From the NCBI GenBank assembly GCA_021199655.1, contig JAJQHQ010000082.1, positions 30,893 through 94,892 on the forward strand: a stretch of 64,000 nucleotides of DNA. Direction: 5' to 3'. The position numbers were made by a program, and so were the translations under genes. The notes under the pieces are model-generated. The model did no database searches and was not told where the DNA came from. It saw only the letters and a list, made by a program, of their open reading frames with translations. Positions 1 to 7,823 of the stretch are shown here, piece after piece (position 1 is the stretch's first letter; each line of letters opens with the position of its first letter). The stretch comes from Lachnospiraceae bacterium. Lineage in GTDB: Bacteria > Bacillota > Clostridia > Lachnospirales > Lachnospiraceae.

Positions 1-338
1 GAAAGAACGACAGCCGGGCCGATGCGGACAAGCTTATCAAAAAAATGATCGGTCTGCGTATTTTTCCCGATGATGCCGGAAAAATCAACCTTTCATTAAA
101 GGATGTTGGCGGCAGCCTTCTTTTAATTTCACAGTTTACCCTCTACGCGGACTGCAAAAAAGGAAATCGCCCGTCTTTTATCGAGGCAGGCGATCCTGCA
201 ATAGCAGAAGAGCTGTATGAATATATCATTGAAGAATGCAGAAAGTCGGTTCCAATCGTGGAAAGGGGCGTTTTTGGCGCTCATATGAAGGTCAGTCTGT
301 GCAATGACGGGCCGTTTACCATACTTCTGGAAAGCTGA
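1..338 (+). CDS. dtd: D-aminoacyl-tRNA deacylase, 3' part
   Basis: The gene enters from the left edge; the first complete codon is at 3, so its start is outside the window. About 111 of the family's usual 145-150 residues are visible. The enzyme removes D-amino acids (and mischarged glycine) from tRNA in the cytoplasm. Two family signatures are present: SQFTLYAD, which contains the SQFTL motif, and NDGPFT near the C-terminus, matching the NxGPxT motif that forms the cross-dimer active site. The reading frame is intact to its stop. It faces the convergent recombinase gene across a short repeat-bearing gap. Confidence 0.93.
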   Translation, partial: KNDSRADADKLIKKMIGLRIFPDDAGKINLSLKDVGGSLLLISQFTLYADCKKGNRPSFIEAGDPAIAEELYEYIIEECRKSVPIVERGVFGAHMKVSLCNDGPFTILLES

Positions 339-367
339 TTGCATACACATCGTGTATTAATCTGACT

Positions 368-436
368 ATGGTTTACATATTATGTAAACCATAATATGTA
401 AACCATTTTATGCAAAACATTTTATATAAACCATTT
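368..436. repeat. 14-bp iteron array with an inverted half copy
   Basis: Four direct copies with an exact 14-bp period start at 381, 395, 409 and 423 (TATGTAAACCATAA, TATGTAAACCATTT, TATGCAAAACATTT, TATATAAACCATTT). An inverted copy at 368-379 pairs perfectly with 381-392 across one base, giving a 25-bp palindrome. The array lies 3' of the recombinase gene and 3' of dtd. Iterated 12-14 bp motifs beside a tyrosine recombinase suggest arm-type recombinase sites, but a decayed terminator or simple satellite is also possible. Confidence 0.8.
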
Positions 437-483
437 TAATGAATCAATTTAACATCTTTACAATGATAGTTGCAGATATTTAT

Positions 484-1542
484 TTATGCTTCCCTCAGCT
501 TAACAGCGCTGGCAGCTTTCCTGCGGCGGTCCTCATCCATCGCCGCATAATGCTTTCTGGTCGTGTTGACGTCCTTATGTCCCAGAACATCCGCAACAAG
601 ATAAATGTCGCCTGTCTCTTTGTAAAGGCTGGTTCCGTATGTGCTGCGCAGCTTATGCGGCGTGATTTTCTTGGTCGTCGTGACTTCACGGGCATATTTT
701 TTCACCATGTTCTCAACAGCCTGTACGCCGATCCGACGGCGCTGGGTAGAGTAGAAGAGAGCGTTTTCATGTCCGGCAATCGGCGTGATGGCTTTCCTTT
801 CCTCCAGGTAATTGCGAAGTGCAGTTTCTACTTCATCGCCGAAGTAAACCATCATTTCCGACCCGCCTTTGCGGACGACGCGGATGCCGTTATTCTTAAA
901 ATCAATGTCATTCACATCCAGACCGACGCATTCCGACACACGGATGCCAGTCCCCAGCAATAATGTGACGATTGCCAGATCCCGAACCTTTGTTTTCTCA
1001 TAATAGACCTTTTTCTGACCGGTCAGGGAATCCCCGCCGTGCTCAATGTAGTCCAGAAGCTCCGCGGTTTCATCCGCGTCAAGGCGTATGATTTCTTTCT
1101 CATGGAGCTTCGGCATATCGACCAGCAGCGTCGGATTCGTGTGGATCATTTCACGTTTGTAAAAATATGCATAAAAGCTGCGCAAAGCCGACATTTTGCG
1201 CTTCAGACCGCGTTCGCCGTTCGTCACGGTTTTATTGTCTTCATCCTTATAGGCCTTCAGATATTCCTGATATTCCTCAATATCCAGCGCCTGCAGCTGA
1301 TCCAGCACATCAACCGTAAGTGTCGTCACGTCCTTATCGCGGAACGTTGGATTCTCCGAAACCAGAAACTGAAAAAAAATCCGGATATCATACGCATAGG
1401 AAATGCGTGTCCTTGTCGAAGTCGTCGGCTCAATCGCCCGAAAATAATCCTTCGCAAACCCCGGCAGTGTCTTCAGAACCTCACGCAGCCGAAGTACATT
1501 GTCAACATTTACCTGTTCATGGTATGTCATATTTTTATCCAT
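484..1542 (-). CDS. Tyrosine recombinase / integrase (XerC/D-like)
   Basis: The 352-residue protein has an N-terminal SAM-like core-binding domain (about residues 25-140) and a C-terminal catalytic domain (about 150-345). All catalytic residues can be placed: R201 in GTGIRVSE, K225 in RKGG, H296 and R299 in HKLR, H322 in GHKD and nucleophile Y332 in HYAAM. The family cuts and rejoins DNA through a 3'-phosphotyrosine. The start is supported by AAAGGA nine bases upstream. No excisionase, relaxase or phage gene lies nearby, so this is a solitary recombinase, not part of a visible element. It could act in chromosome-dimer resolution, integration or site-specific inversion. The repeats on both sides are candidate binding sites. 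Confidence 0.9.
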   Translation of the reverse strand: MDKNMTYHEQVNVDNVLRLREVLKTLPGFAKDYFRAIEPTTSTRTRISYAYDIRIFFQFLVSENPTFRDKDVTTLTVDVLDQLQALDIEEYQEYLKAYKDEDNKTVTNGERGLKRKMSALRSFYAYFYKREMIHTNPTLLVDMPKLHEKEIIRLDADETAELLDYIEHGGDSLTGQKKVYYEKTKVRDLAIVTLLLGTGIRVSECVGLDVNDIDFKNNGIRVVRKGGSEMMVYFGDEVETALRNYLEERKAITPIAGHENALFYSTQRRRIGVQAVENMVKKYAREVTTTKKITPHKLRSTYGTSLYKETGDIYLVADVLGHKDVNTTRKHYAAMDEDRRRKAASAVKLREA

Positions 1543-1572
1543 AACTGAAAATCCTTTCGTTTCATATCTGTA

Positions 1573-1611
1573 AATCCCTGTATGTTTTTTTATGAGATGG
1601 AATACTTAACG
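1573..1611. repeat. Diverged copy of the recombinase-upstream palindrome
   Basis: Starting AATCCCTGTATG, this stretch aligns with the left arm of the long palindrome that follows (AATCCCTACATG at 1629) through the shared ATGAGAT(T)GGA segment. It contains its own imperfect inverted repeat, ATGGA...TCCAT. It lies 31 bases or more upstream of the recombinase start, where a self-regulating operator or core recombination site would be expected. Confidence 0.5.
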
Positions 1612-1635
1612 ATCCATATTTATTTTTTAATCCCT

Positions 1636-1692
1636 ACATGTTTTTCAAATGAGATTGGACGTTTAAACGTCCAATCTCTTTGAAAAACATGT
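1636..1692. repeat. 57-bp near-perfect palindrome upstream of recombinase
   Basis: The arms begin ACATGTTTTTCAAA and meet at GACGTTTAAACGTC. The left arm has one extra T; otherwise about 28 bases match. It is about 94 bp upstream of the recombinase start codon. No T-run follows on either side, so it is not a typical terminator. In the 340-bp gap between the recombinase and the DUF1002 gene, this palindrome, its diverged copy and the DUF1002 terminator are the only structures seen. Confidence 0.85.
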
Positions 1693-1822
1693 GTTTGTCG
1701 TATAGATGTATTCTGTATTTATTATACTTCTGCTTTTTGTTTTGTCAAGTAAAACCTGCAGTCTCATTCATTTACAAAATATAGTTTCTTCACAATTCAC
1801 GAATAATTATTTCCCGTCAGAC

Positions 1823-1866
1823 GAAAAAAGCTCCTGTCGGGAAATGAACATTTCCCAACAGGAGCT
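1823..1866 (-). terminator. Rho-independent terminator of the DUF1002 gene
   Basis: On the minus strand AGCTCCTGTTGGGAAATG pairs with CATTTCCCGACAGGAGCT around a very short loop and is followed by TTTTTT. It starts 16 bases past the DUF1002 stop codon. Confidence 0.9.
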
Positions 1867-1882
1867 GTCCGTTATCCGACAG

Positions 1883-3949
1883 TTACTCAACCGTTACGCT
1901 ATATGTTGCCTCGCCAACCAGCTGCTGAACTGTTTCATCCACGGAATCATAGTAAGAAACATGAATCTCCGTCTCGCCGCTCTGAGCAAACGTGATATTG
2001 AATTCGACGGAAAGGGACGCCGGAACAGGATCGGTCAGGATTTCCGATTCGTCATTCGTTACATTGATCGTTGTCAGCTCCGTGACATCTGTTCCGTCTA
2101 CAGTAACGCTGTCGATCACCGCAGATGCCGCAGACGCGGTGTCCAGATAGATCACTCCGTTTACCGGCGTACCGGCTGTGACGCCATCTACACTTTCCGT
2201 AAGGCCAATGCCATAGCCAAGTGTATCAAACTGCCAGCTTACCATATCGGCCTGAAGGGAAGGCTGTACAGCTGCGCTTCCGTCTGCTGTTGTAAGAATG
2301 TCGTCGCCAATCAGGATGTAATAAGAACTGTTCGGTTCCAGAGCATTTTCCAGATAAATACGGAATGTCATGCCTTCTGTCCATCCGAGTTCTGCCAGCT
2401 CTTCGATATCGGTGATCACTTCAGAAGACACCTTTGTCTCATCATTCATGGCGATTTCTTCGATCAGGGAACCGTCTTCCATGTCATATAAGGAAATGGT
2501 ACCGCTGCCGGCGACAAGATCGGTGCGGCCGGCTGAGATTGTCAGGTAATTCAGTCCTGCCTCTGCAGCTGTAGTTTCTGTGGCTCCTTCTTCCGTATTG
2601 GGAGACAGGACTAAATCCGCAGTGGAGATCACTTCCACAATCCCGGTCTCTGTCTGGGTTTCTGTTTCTGCTGATTCCGTATCAGCAGCTTCAACAACGG
2701 AACCATCGGTTGTGGTATCAGCGGAAGCCTCTGTGCTCTCACTTACGGCACTGTCATCTGCTGCCGCTTCTGTATCAGACGAATCTGCAGACGCATCGGT
2801 CGAATCTCCGTAAGAGTCAGATACTGTAATGTCAAAACCAAAATCATCTGAAGAAGCATCTGTCTGCGCCGCTTCCGTTTCCACAGCGGCTTCTGTCTCC
2901 GCGGAAGCCTCTGTCTGAGCAGTCGATTCTGTCTCCGCGAGCGCGGAATCATCTGTCGCGTCAAATACGACATCCGAACCAAGTGCGGAATCATCCGTAT
3001 TCAGCAGGATACTGTCCTCGGAAAGGCTGGAAGAACCCGATGAGGAATCTGACGAAGAGTCAGCACTGGAGTCGGCAGAGGCATCCGAAGTCGAGGAAGA
3101 ATCTGTCGTAATATCAATATTGATATCTACGGATGTCGATGAAGAATCAGAATTGCTCTCGTCCAGAAGCGTTTCTACATTCTGCTCGACACGTTCCAGT
3201 GTCTCCTGCATCTCTTCATAATCGTAATCCTGTGCAGCAATCTGTTCCAGCAGTTCTACGATCAGTGCACGGTCTTCCTCGGAAAGAGTCAGCTCTTCTT
3301 CTTCCGCTACGGAATCGACAATGACTTCGATATCGCCGGTATCAACCACATCCCCCTCAATCACCTGAATCTTTGTCTCATTGATGATCTGAGTCGCCTC
3401 GGCCTGACCTACACTTTCAGCAACAGAGGTCGTAGTTACCAGTTCCTGTGTAGCCGTCTCCTTCTTTGTCTCATCGAGGGTTTCCCCTGAGGCTGTTTCA
3501 TATGCCATCAGAATGCCGGTCAGAGCACCGGTACCGGATACGGCAAACGGCGCAGCCGCAAGTACCTCGCAGTTTACAACACCGGCGGTCGAAAGTGTTG
3601 AGGCGATCATATTGCTCGTCACATAGGTAAGATTCGCTGTCTTTACCTGGATTCCGCCGGAAGTAGTCGGATTCACCAGCGCACAGCTGTATGTCCTGGT
3701 GCCGATCTGTTCCAAAGGAATATAGGAACCAAGATGTTCTCTCTCATCATCATTCGTGATCGTCAGCGTCTCATAGTTGGATTCGCCCTCGAGCCCGAAA
3801 TATTTCAGGATCATCGTCTTCTGCTCATCGGACAGGTTTGCTCCGAGAGTGACCACCTTCGTGCTGTCTGCGAAAGCAGGAACGGAAGGCACTGCTGCGG
3901 CCATACAGGCCACACTTAAAAGAACTGCGGCAATTTTTTTCTTTAACAT
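1883..3949 (-). CDS. Secreted DUF1002 protein with acidic Ser/Asp linker and C-terminal Ig-like region
   Basis: The 688-residue protein has a signal peptide (lysine-rich N-terminus, hydrophobic core, cleavage near AFA-DS at about 27). A DUF1002 (YpuA-type) domain covers about 30-260. A low-complexity linker rich in Ser, Asp, Thr, Ala and Glu spans about 265-470. A folded C-terminal region (about 475-688) contains a stretch resembling SbsA-type Ig-like domains (GSGTISLYDMEDG). Plain DUF1002 proteins are about 300 residues, so the linker and C-terminal part are an extension. No LPXTG motif or transmembrane anchor is visible, so secretion or loose wall association is likely. The function of DUF1002 is unknown. 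The start is supported by AAGGAG seven bases upstream. It diverges from lexA. Confidence 0.8.
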   Translation of the reverse strand: MLKKKIAAVLLSVACMAAAVPSVPAFADSTKVVTLGANLSDEQKTMILKYFGLEGESNYETLTITNDDEREHLGSYIPLEQIGTRTYSCALVNPTTSGGIQVKTANLTYVTSNMIASTLSTAGVVNCEVLAAAPFAVSGTGALTGILMAYETASGETLDETKKETATQELVTTTSVAESVGQAEATQIINETKIQVIEGDVVDTGDIEVIVDSVAEEEELTLSEEDRALIVELLEQIAAQDYDYEEMQETLERVEQNVETLLDESNSDSSSTSVDINIDITTDSSSTSDASADSSADSSSDSSSGSSSLSEDSILLNTDDSALGSDVVFDATDDSALAETESTAQTEASAETEAAVETEAAQTDASSDDFGFDITVSDSYGDSTDASADSSDTEAAADDSAVSESTEASADTTTDGSVVEAADTESAETETQTETGIVEVISTADLVLSPNTEEGATETTAAEAGLNYLTISAGRTDLVAGSGTISLYDMEDGSLIEEIAMNDETKVSSEVITDIEELAELGWTEGMTFRIYLENALEPNSSYYILIGDDILTTADGSAAVQPSLQADMVSWQFDTLGYGIGLTESVDGVTAGTPVNGVIYLDTASAASAVIDSVTVDGTDVTELTTINVTNDESEILTDPVPASLSVEFNITFAQSGETEIHVSYYDSVDETVQQLVGEATYSVTVE

Positions 3950-4102
3950 ACGCTATTCTCCTTTTTATTGTAATTGTTGCTATAGCTGCGGATGTTTTGA
4001 AATAATAAAACAACATCGTATCTGCTGAAAAGGTACTTCGTAACCATCCATCACCGTACTGCTGCCGGCAGGGAACAGTTACGCTATCCTCAATTTTCGT
4101 AC

Positions 4103-4131
4103 AGTATAGCACTGCCGGTTTGCAAAAACAA
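4103..4131 (-). promoter_or_regulatory. Sigma-A-like promoter for the DUF1002 gene
   Basis: Minus-strand TTGTTT and TATACT hexamers are separated by exactly 17 bp. The predicted 5' UTR of about 145 nt contains CTGCCGGCAG and flanking GTAAC/GTTAC arms (about 4038-4084) that resemble an expanded copy of the 27-bp repeat described elsewhere. Nothing else is seen in the divergent gap. Confidence 0.55.
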
Positions 4132-4209
4132 GAAAGCAAATCCAATGGAATTATTAAAGTTTTCATAACGAACGGGGACTTTGTAACAATCAGAATAAAA
4201 AACATTTGT

Positions 4210-4255
4210 TTGCTTTTTCTGAAAGCATATGTTATACTAGACAAAACATATGTAC
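4210..4255 (+). promoter_or_regulatory. lexA promoter with two CATATG-centred operator candidates
   Basis: TTGCTT at 4210-4215 and TATACT at 4233-4238 have a 17-bp spacer. Two palindromic boxes overlap or follow the -10: AGCATATGTTAT (about 4224-4235) and AAACATATGTAC (4244-4255). Their CATATG centres are 21 bp apart, two helical turns. Both are degenerate matches to the Gram-positive SOS box GAAC-N4-GTTC, which fits LexA autoregulation. Confidence 0.6.
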
Positions 4256-4269
4256 GGAGGTACGTGATT

Positions 4270-4881
4270 ATGGCCGGATCGATTACACCGAAACAGCAGG
4301 AAATTCTGGAATATATAAAGGCTCAGATATTGGAACGCGGATTTCCGCCGGCTGTGCGTGAGATCTGTCAGGCAGTCCATCTGAAGTCTACTTCATCTGT
4401 CCATTCTCATCTGGAATCCCTTGAGAAGAACGGTTATATACGGAGAGATCCGACGAAGCCGCGCGCGATTGAGATTCTTGACGATTCTTTTCAAATGCTG
4501 AGACGTGAGATGGTCAATGTACCGGTTGTCGGCACGGTAGCTGCGGGTCAGCCGCTTCTGGCTGAACAGAACATTGACAGCTATTTCCCGATTCCGGCAG
4601 AATATATGCCGAATGATCAGTCTTTTATTCTTCGGGTAAAGGGCGAGAGTATGATCAATGCGGGGATCCTCGACGGAGACCGGGTTCTTGTCCGCCAGCA
4701 GCAGGATGCGGAAAATGGCGACATGGTTGTTGCTCTGCTGGATGACTCCGCCACTGTGAAAACATTTTATAAAGAAGACGGGCACATTCGCCTGCAGCCG
4801 GAGAATGACTCGATGGAGCCGATCATTGTTAATGATGTGAAAATTCTCGGCAAGGTGTTCGGGGTATTTCGTTTTTTTTGA
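4270..4881 (+). CDS. lexA: LexA SOS repressor
   Basis: This is the self-cleaving repressor of the SOS regulon. The start at [10 protein letters not shown] is chosen because GGAGG ends nine bases upstream; the open frame extends further left but has no site there. The 203-residue protein has an N-terminal winged helix (about 1-70), the Ala92-Gly93 cleavage site in TVAAGQP, catalytic Ser127 in KGESM and catalytic Lys164 in TVKTF. Length and motifs match active LexA. It is monocistronic, with its own promoter, two operator candidates and a terminator. It diverges from the DUF1002 gene and converges on the SseB-like gene. Confidence 0.97.
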   Translation: MAGSITPKQQEILEYIKAQILERGFPPAVREICQAVHLKSTSSVHSHLESLEKNGYIRRDPTKPRAIEILDDSFQMLRREMVNVPVVGTVAAGQPLLAEQNIDSYFPIPAEYMPNDQSFILRVKGESMINAGILDGDRVLVRQQQDAENGDMVVALLDDSATVKTFYKEDGHIRLQPENDSMEPIIVNDVKILGKVFGVFRFF

Positions 4882-4920
4882 TTCCCTAAGACAGTGCAGA
4901 TGTGGAGGTATAAAACAGTA

Positions 4921-5000
4921 AAAGAAGGTACAAGACAGTACAGGATAATATAAGACAATATAGGACAACATAAGATAGTACAGGACACTATAAGATAAGA
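4921..5000. repeat. 10-bp tandem repeat in the lexA 3' region
   Basis: About eight degenerate 10-mers of the form CAAGACAGTA / CAGGATAATA / TAAGACAATA / TAGGACAACA run in register, with a stronger 20-bp higher-order period. They sit between the lexA stop codon and its terminator and are transcribed with it. No intact frame of note runs through them on either strand beyond low-complexity Tyr/Leu shadows. Confidence 0.8.
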
Positions 5001-5036
5001 CAGTACAAAGGAGATTATCCATGTACTGTCTTTTTT
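4999..5036 (+). terminator. Rho-independent terminator of lexA
   Basis: GACAGTAC (4999-5006) pairs with GTACTGTC (5023-5030), followed by TTTTTT. The left arm is itself the last unit of the 10-bp repeat. Confidence 0.85.
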
Positions 5037-5045
5037 GCTTTAAAA

Positions 5046-5849
5046 TTAATCCAGTTCAAACTGATTCTCCAGCCCCTCGATCAGCTCCTTCGGCATCGCA
5101 AGGTGGAATCCGGCCGGATTCAGCATAAAGCCTTTGGAATCCTTGATCAGAAGCTTTGAAAGATTCTCAAAGGGAACCGCAATCGCCCGGAATTTGTTGT
5201 CCTTATTGAATTTTGAAAGCTCGGTAGGATCCGTAAATAAGGGCTGAAGAACATCCCCGTTTTTGTTTTTGAGAACAGGCAGCCGGTATTTCCGCTGCTT
5301 CAGCTTTTCCATATCGTTTTCGGGTCCGTCCAGCAGTTCGATCGGCACGACATAGCGCGCTTTCATGAGATTGACGGAAAGCTCCTCTTCCAGCTCCGGA
5401 AGCCTTGTCTTCTGCTCATTGGGAACCTGTCTGGCAGCTTCCTGCATAAAGTAAAGACCGGTGAGCTGCAGCTCTGTATTAAATATCGGCTGCTGCTCTT
5501 TCGGAAGCTTCGAATAATCCGGTTTGCGCACCAGTTCCTCAAGACCCAGCTCCTGCTTTCCCATACTGTTTACGAAAACCAGTTCATTCACACCGATTGA
5601 AAAGAGAGATGCAAAAAATCCAAGAAACTTCTTATTCGGATATTTAATCCCTTTCAGGGCAATTTTTTTCTCAATATATGGTTTCGCAAATTCCTGAAGC
5701 TGCTCTTCTGTGTCAAAAAGCCATACCTGATCATTATAGGATTCCGGATCACACACGAGAAACGGCATATTCGTAAAACTGCAGTATGCGACAATCAGAC
5801 TCTCCTTTTTTTGAATACTTTTCACCAGAAATTTTTTATCAACACTCAT
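5046..5849 (-). CDS. SseB-family protein (enhanced serine sensitivity type)
   Basis: This 267-residue soluble protein has an SseB N-terminal-type region in its second half (about 130-260, including the motif LPVLKNKNGDVLQPLFTD) and a C-terminal segment ending AMPKELIEGLENQFELD. SseB proteins are of poorly defined function; the E. coli founder affects serine sensitivity. No signal peptide or membrane segment is seen. A clear AGGAG site precedes the ATG. It is the last gene of the rplU-to-rsfS run, five bases beyond rsfS, so it is probably co-transcribed. Family assignment is fairly sure, role unknown. Confidence 0.75.
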   Translation of the reverse strand: MSVDKKFLVKSIQKKESLIVAYCSFTNMPFLVCDPESYNDQVWLFDTEEQLQEFAKPYIEKKIALKGIKYPNKKFLGFFASLFSIGVNELVFVNSMGKQELGLEELVRKPDYSKLPKEQQPIFNTELQLTGLYFMQEAARQVPNEQKTRLPELEEELSVNLMKARYVVPIELLDGPENDMEKLKQRKYRLPVLKNKNGDVLQPLFTDPTELSKFNKDNKFRAIAVPFENLSKLLIKDSKGFMLNPAGFHLAMPKELIEGLENQFELD

Positions 5850-5854
5850 CGTTC

Positions 5855-6229
5855 TTATTCTCCTGCTTTTTCGTTCAGTTCTTCTATTGAGATGTCTTTT
5901 CCGTCTCTCCAGATCCGCTCGAGGTCATAAAAAAGACGGTTTTCTGTATCAAATACATGAACAATAACATCACCATAATCCATCAGAATCCAGTTGGCTG
6001 TACGGTATCCCTCGGTTTGTTTCGGCGGATAACCGGCTTTGCCGAGCACTTCCTCCACATTGTCTGCCATGGCCTGCACCTGTTTATGGTTCGTACCGGA
6101 TGCAATGATAAAATAATCTGCCAGCACAGACACTTTTTCAATATTGATGATTTTGATATCTTCCGCTTTCTTTTCCAAAAGTGCATCGCAGGCCAGCTTT
6201 GCCAATTTATTTGACATTTGATCAGCCAT
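5855..6229 (-). CDS. rsfS: Ribosomal silencing factor RsfS
   Basis: This 124-residue protein of the RsfS/Iojap family binds ribosomal protein L14 and blocks joining of the 50S and 30S subunits when nutrients run low. Family features include VLADYFIIASGTN near residue 35, a conserved WILMDYGDVIVHVF segment and the tail DLERIWRDGKDI. The size is typical. Its ribosome binding site GGAGG lies inside the last codons of yqeK, and the two genes are only three bases apart, so translation is probably coupled. Confidence 0.95.
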   Translation of the reverse strand: MADQMSNKLAKLACDALLEKKAEDIKIINIEKVSVLADYFIIASGTNHKQVQAMADNVEEVLGKAGYPPKQTEGYRTANWILMDYGDVIVHVFDTENRLFYDLERIWRDGKDISIEELNEKAGE

Positions 6230-6232
6230 GAG

Positions 6233-6826
6233 TCACATATCCTCCTTTTCTCCGATCAGCTCTTCATAATAATTATAAGCCACAATCGTCTGATTATCAA
6301 GACAAGCTTTTTTTTCTTCAAGATAAGAAAGGGTATCCCGAAGAGTCAGAAACACAGCCAGATCCAGATCAGAAAACGCAGTCTTTCTGATGTATGTCAG
6401 GTTGGGAGCTTTTGTACGTCCGGGCTCTATATAATCAGACAGAAATATAATTTTTTCCAGTATGGTCATCTGAGGTTTGCCGGTCGTATGCCATTGAATG
6501 GCGCTGAGGATTTCGGCATCCTGAATTCCATACTTGTCCTGCGCAATGCTTGCTCCCAGCTTCGCATGGAGCAGGTGAGGCGCCTTTCGTTCTACTTCTG
6601 AGACCGGAATCCTGTAGTGCTCACAAAGCCTGAGCTTCTGCCCGTTTGGGATGCATTTGGCACAATCGTGCAGCAAGCCCGCTACAGAAGCACGTTCTAT
6701 GTCCTGCTCGTAGCACATGGCGAGGGAAGCGGCTGTATACATAACACCCTGCGTATGTATAAAACGCGCTTCATCAAGGTCTTTCTTTAGTTTGTTCTGC
6801 ATCTTTATCAGATTATAGCCGGACAT
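6233..6826 (-). CDS. yqeK: YqeK-type HD-domain hydrolase (Ap4A hydrolase)
   Basis: The 197-residue HD-domain protein carries HTQGVMYTA and the metal-binding LLHDCAK motif, matching YqeK. Known family members cleave diadenosine tetraphosphate symmetrically to ADP. The gene sits between nadD and rsfS as in most Firmicutes; the LytR-type gene often found between yqeK and rsfS is absent here. GAGGAAAG precedes the start. Confidence 0.9.
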   Translation of the reverse strand: MSGYNLIKMQNKLKKDLDEARFIHTQGVMYTAASLAMCYEQDIERASVAGLLHDCAKCIPNGQKLRLCEHYRIPVSEVERKAPHLLHAKLGASIAQDKYGIQDAEILSAIQWHTTGKPQMTILEKIIFLSDYIEPGRTKAPNLTYIRKTAFSDLDLAVFLTLRDTLSYLEEKKACLDNQTIVAYNYYEELIGEKEDM

Positions 6827-6871
6827 AGCCTGTCTTTCCTCTCTATATTATGCAGTTTTTGTGAAACTCTG

Positions 6872-7489
6872 TCATGAATAAATACCATGTTCTTCTATAT
6901 AGCCGGCAACCGCGTCCGGTACAAAATCCCGGATCGGACGTTTTTCCCTGCACAAACTCCGCAAAGACGTCGATGAGATATTGACTTTCGGAGCATCCAG
7001 AAAGAAAATGGAAGCATGAAATTCTCTGCGAAGTTTTTCCGTCTTCTGACGGAGAATACTCTCATCTGCGCCGTCCCGGCCGGCTACGATCAGCGAGCAG
7101 TATTTACAAATATCTTCCGGCTGATACCATGTGTCAAAAGCCATCAGGGAATCCGCACCGATAATAAAGTAATACTCCGTATCAGGCTCCTTTGCCTTCA
7201 GGCGAAGCAGAGTATCTCTGGTGTAGGTAAGTCCGTGACGATGCATTTCCTCATCGTCCAGTATAAAATGAGGATGTCCGCTGATTGCCAGACGAACCAT
7301 GGCAAGCCGCTGTTCTGCGTCCGCTCCGTCGTGACGCCCCTGTTTATGAGGAGGATTCCCGGCCGGCAAAAACAGGATGTCATCCAGTTCGAATTGTTTA
7401 AGCGCACTTTCTGCAAGCATCAGATGTCCGTTATGGATGGGGTCAAAGGTTCCTCCCATGATGCCTTTTTTATGATTCTCTTCTTTCAT
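6872..7489 (-). CDS. nadD: Nicotinate-nucleotide adenylyltransferase
   Basis: NadD joins ATP and nicotinate mononucleotide to deamido-NAD in NAD synthesis. The nucleotidyltransferase signature GGTFDPIHNGHL is at the N-terminus and the ISSTSLR motif near the C-terminus. The start at MKEENHKKG is chosen because GGAG lies 11 bases upstream and the product then has about 205 residues, normal for the family; the longer frame would run back into yhbY. It is co-directional between yhbY and yqeK. Confidence 0.93.
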   Translation of the reverse strand: MKEENHKKGIMGGTFDPIHNGHLMLAESALKQFELDDILFLPAGNPPHKQGRHDGADAEQRLAMVRLAISGHPHFILDDEEMHRHGLTYTRDTLLRLKAKEPDTEYYFIIGADSLMAFDTWYQPEDICKYCSLIVAGRDGADESILRQKTEKLRREFHASIFFLDAPKVNISSTSLRSLCREKRPIRDFVPDAVAGYIEEHGIYS

Positions 7490-7526
7490 GAAATGAAGAT
7501 CTCCATATGCCCGGTCCGGCACAGGT

Positions 7527-7823
7527 TCAGGCAGGAAGCTCGATTTTCTTTTTTTTGTCCCTGCCTTCGCGATAAAGAACAATCTTCTTACCGATCACCT
7601 GCACGACCTGTGAATGGGTACGATCCGCTAATGTCTGCGCAAGCTCATGCGCGTCATCCAGACAGCTCTGCAGAACGCTGATCTTAATCAGTTCTCTGGC
7701 TGCAAGCGCTTCATCAACAGCAGCGGTAAGTTCCGGTGTTAAGGATGCTTTCCCTATCTGAAGGACCGGTTCCATTGTCATCGCAAGGCTTTTCAGATAA
7801 GCCCTCTGTTTACTTGTCATCAT
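7527..7823 (-). CDS. yhbY: YhbY-family RNA-binding protein (CRM domain)
   Basis: This 98-residue single CRM-domain protein is associated with pre-50S particles. It begins TSKQRAYLKSLA and includes the conserved IGKASLTPEL segment and the VQVIGKKIVLYR strand that follows the RNA-binding loop. It starts directly at the end of obgE (the stop and start are adjacent), consistent with coupled expression in the ribosome-assembly operon. Confidence 0.92.
   Translation of the reverse strand: MMTSKQRAYLKSLAMTMEPVLQIGKASLTPELTAAVDEALAARELIKISVLQSCLDDAHELAQTLADRTHSQVVQVIGKKIVLYREGRDKKKKIELPA

Noticed and set aside
368..436. CRISPR array
   Set aside because: Repeats are 14 bp with no spacers and no cas genes are present; it is an iteron-like array.
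439..963. 174-codon plus-strand frame opposite the recombinase
   Set aside because: It is fully antisense to the recombinase with all catalytic motifs on the other strand, and has no ribosome binding site.
4393..5022. 209-codon minus-strand frame rich in Leu, Tyr and Ser
   Set aside because: It is a translation of the 10-bp repeats and the antisense of lexA.
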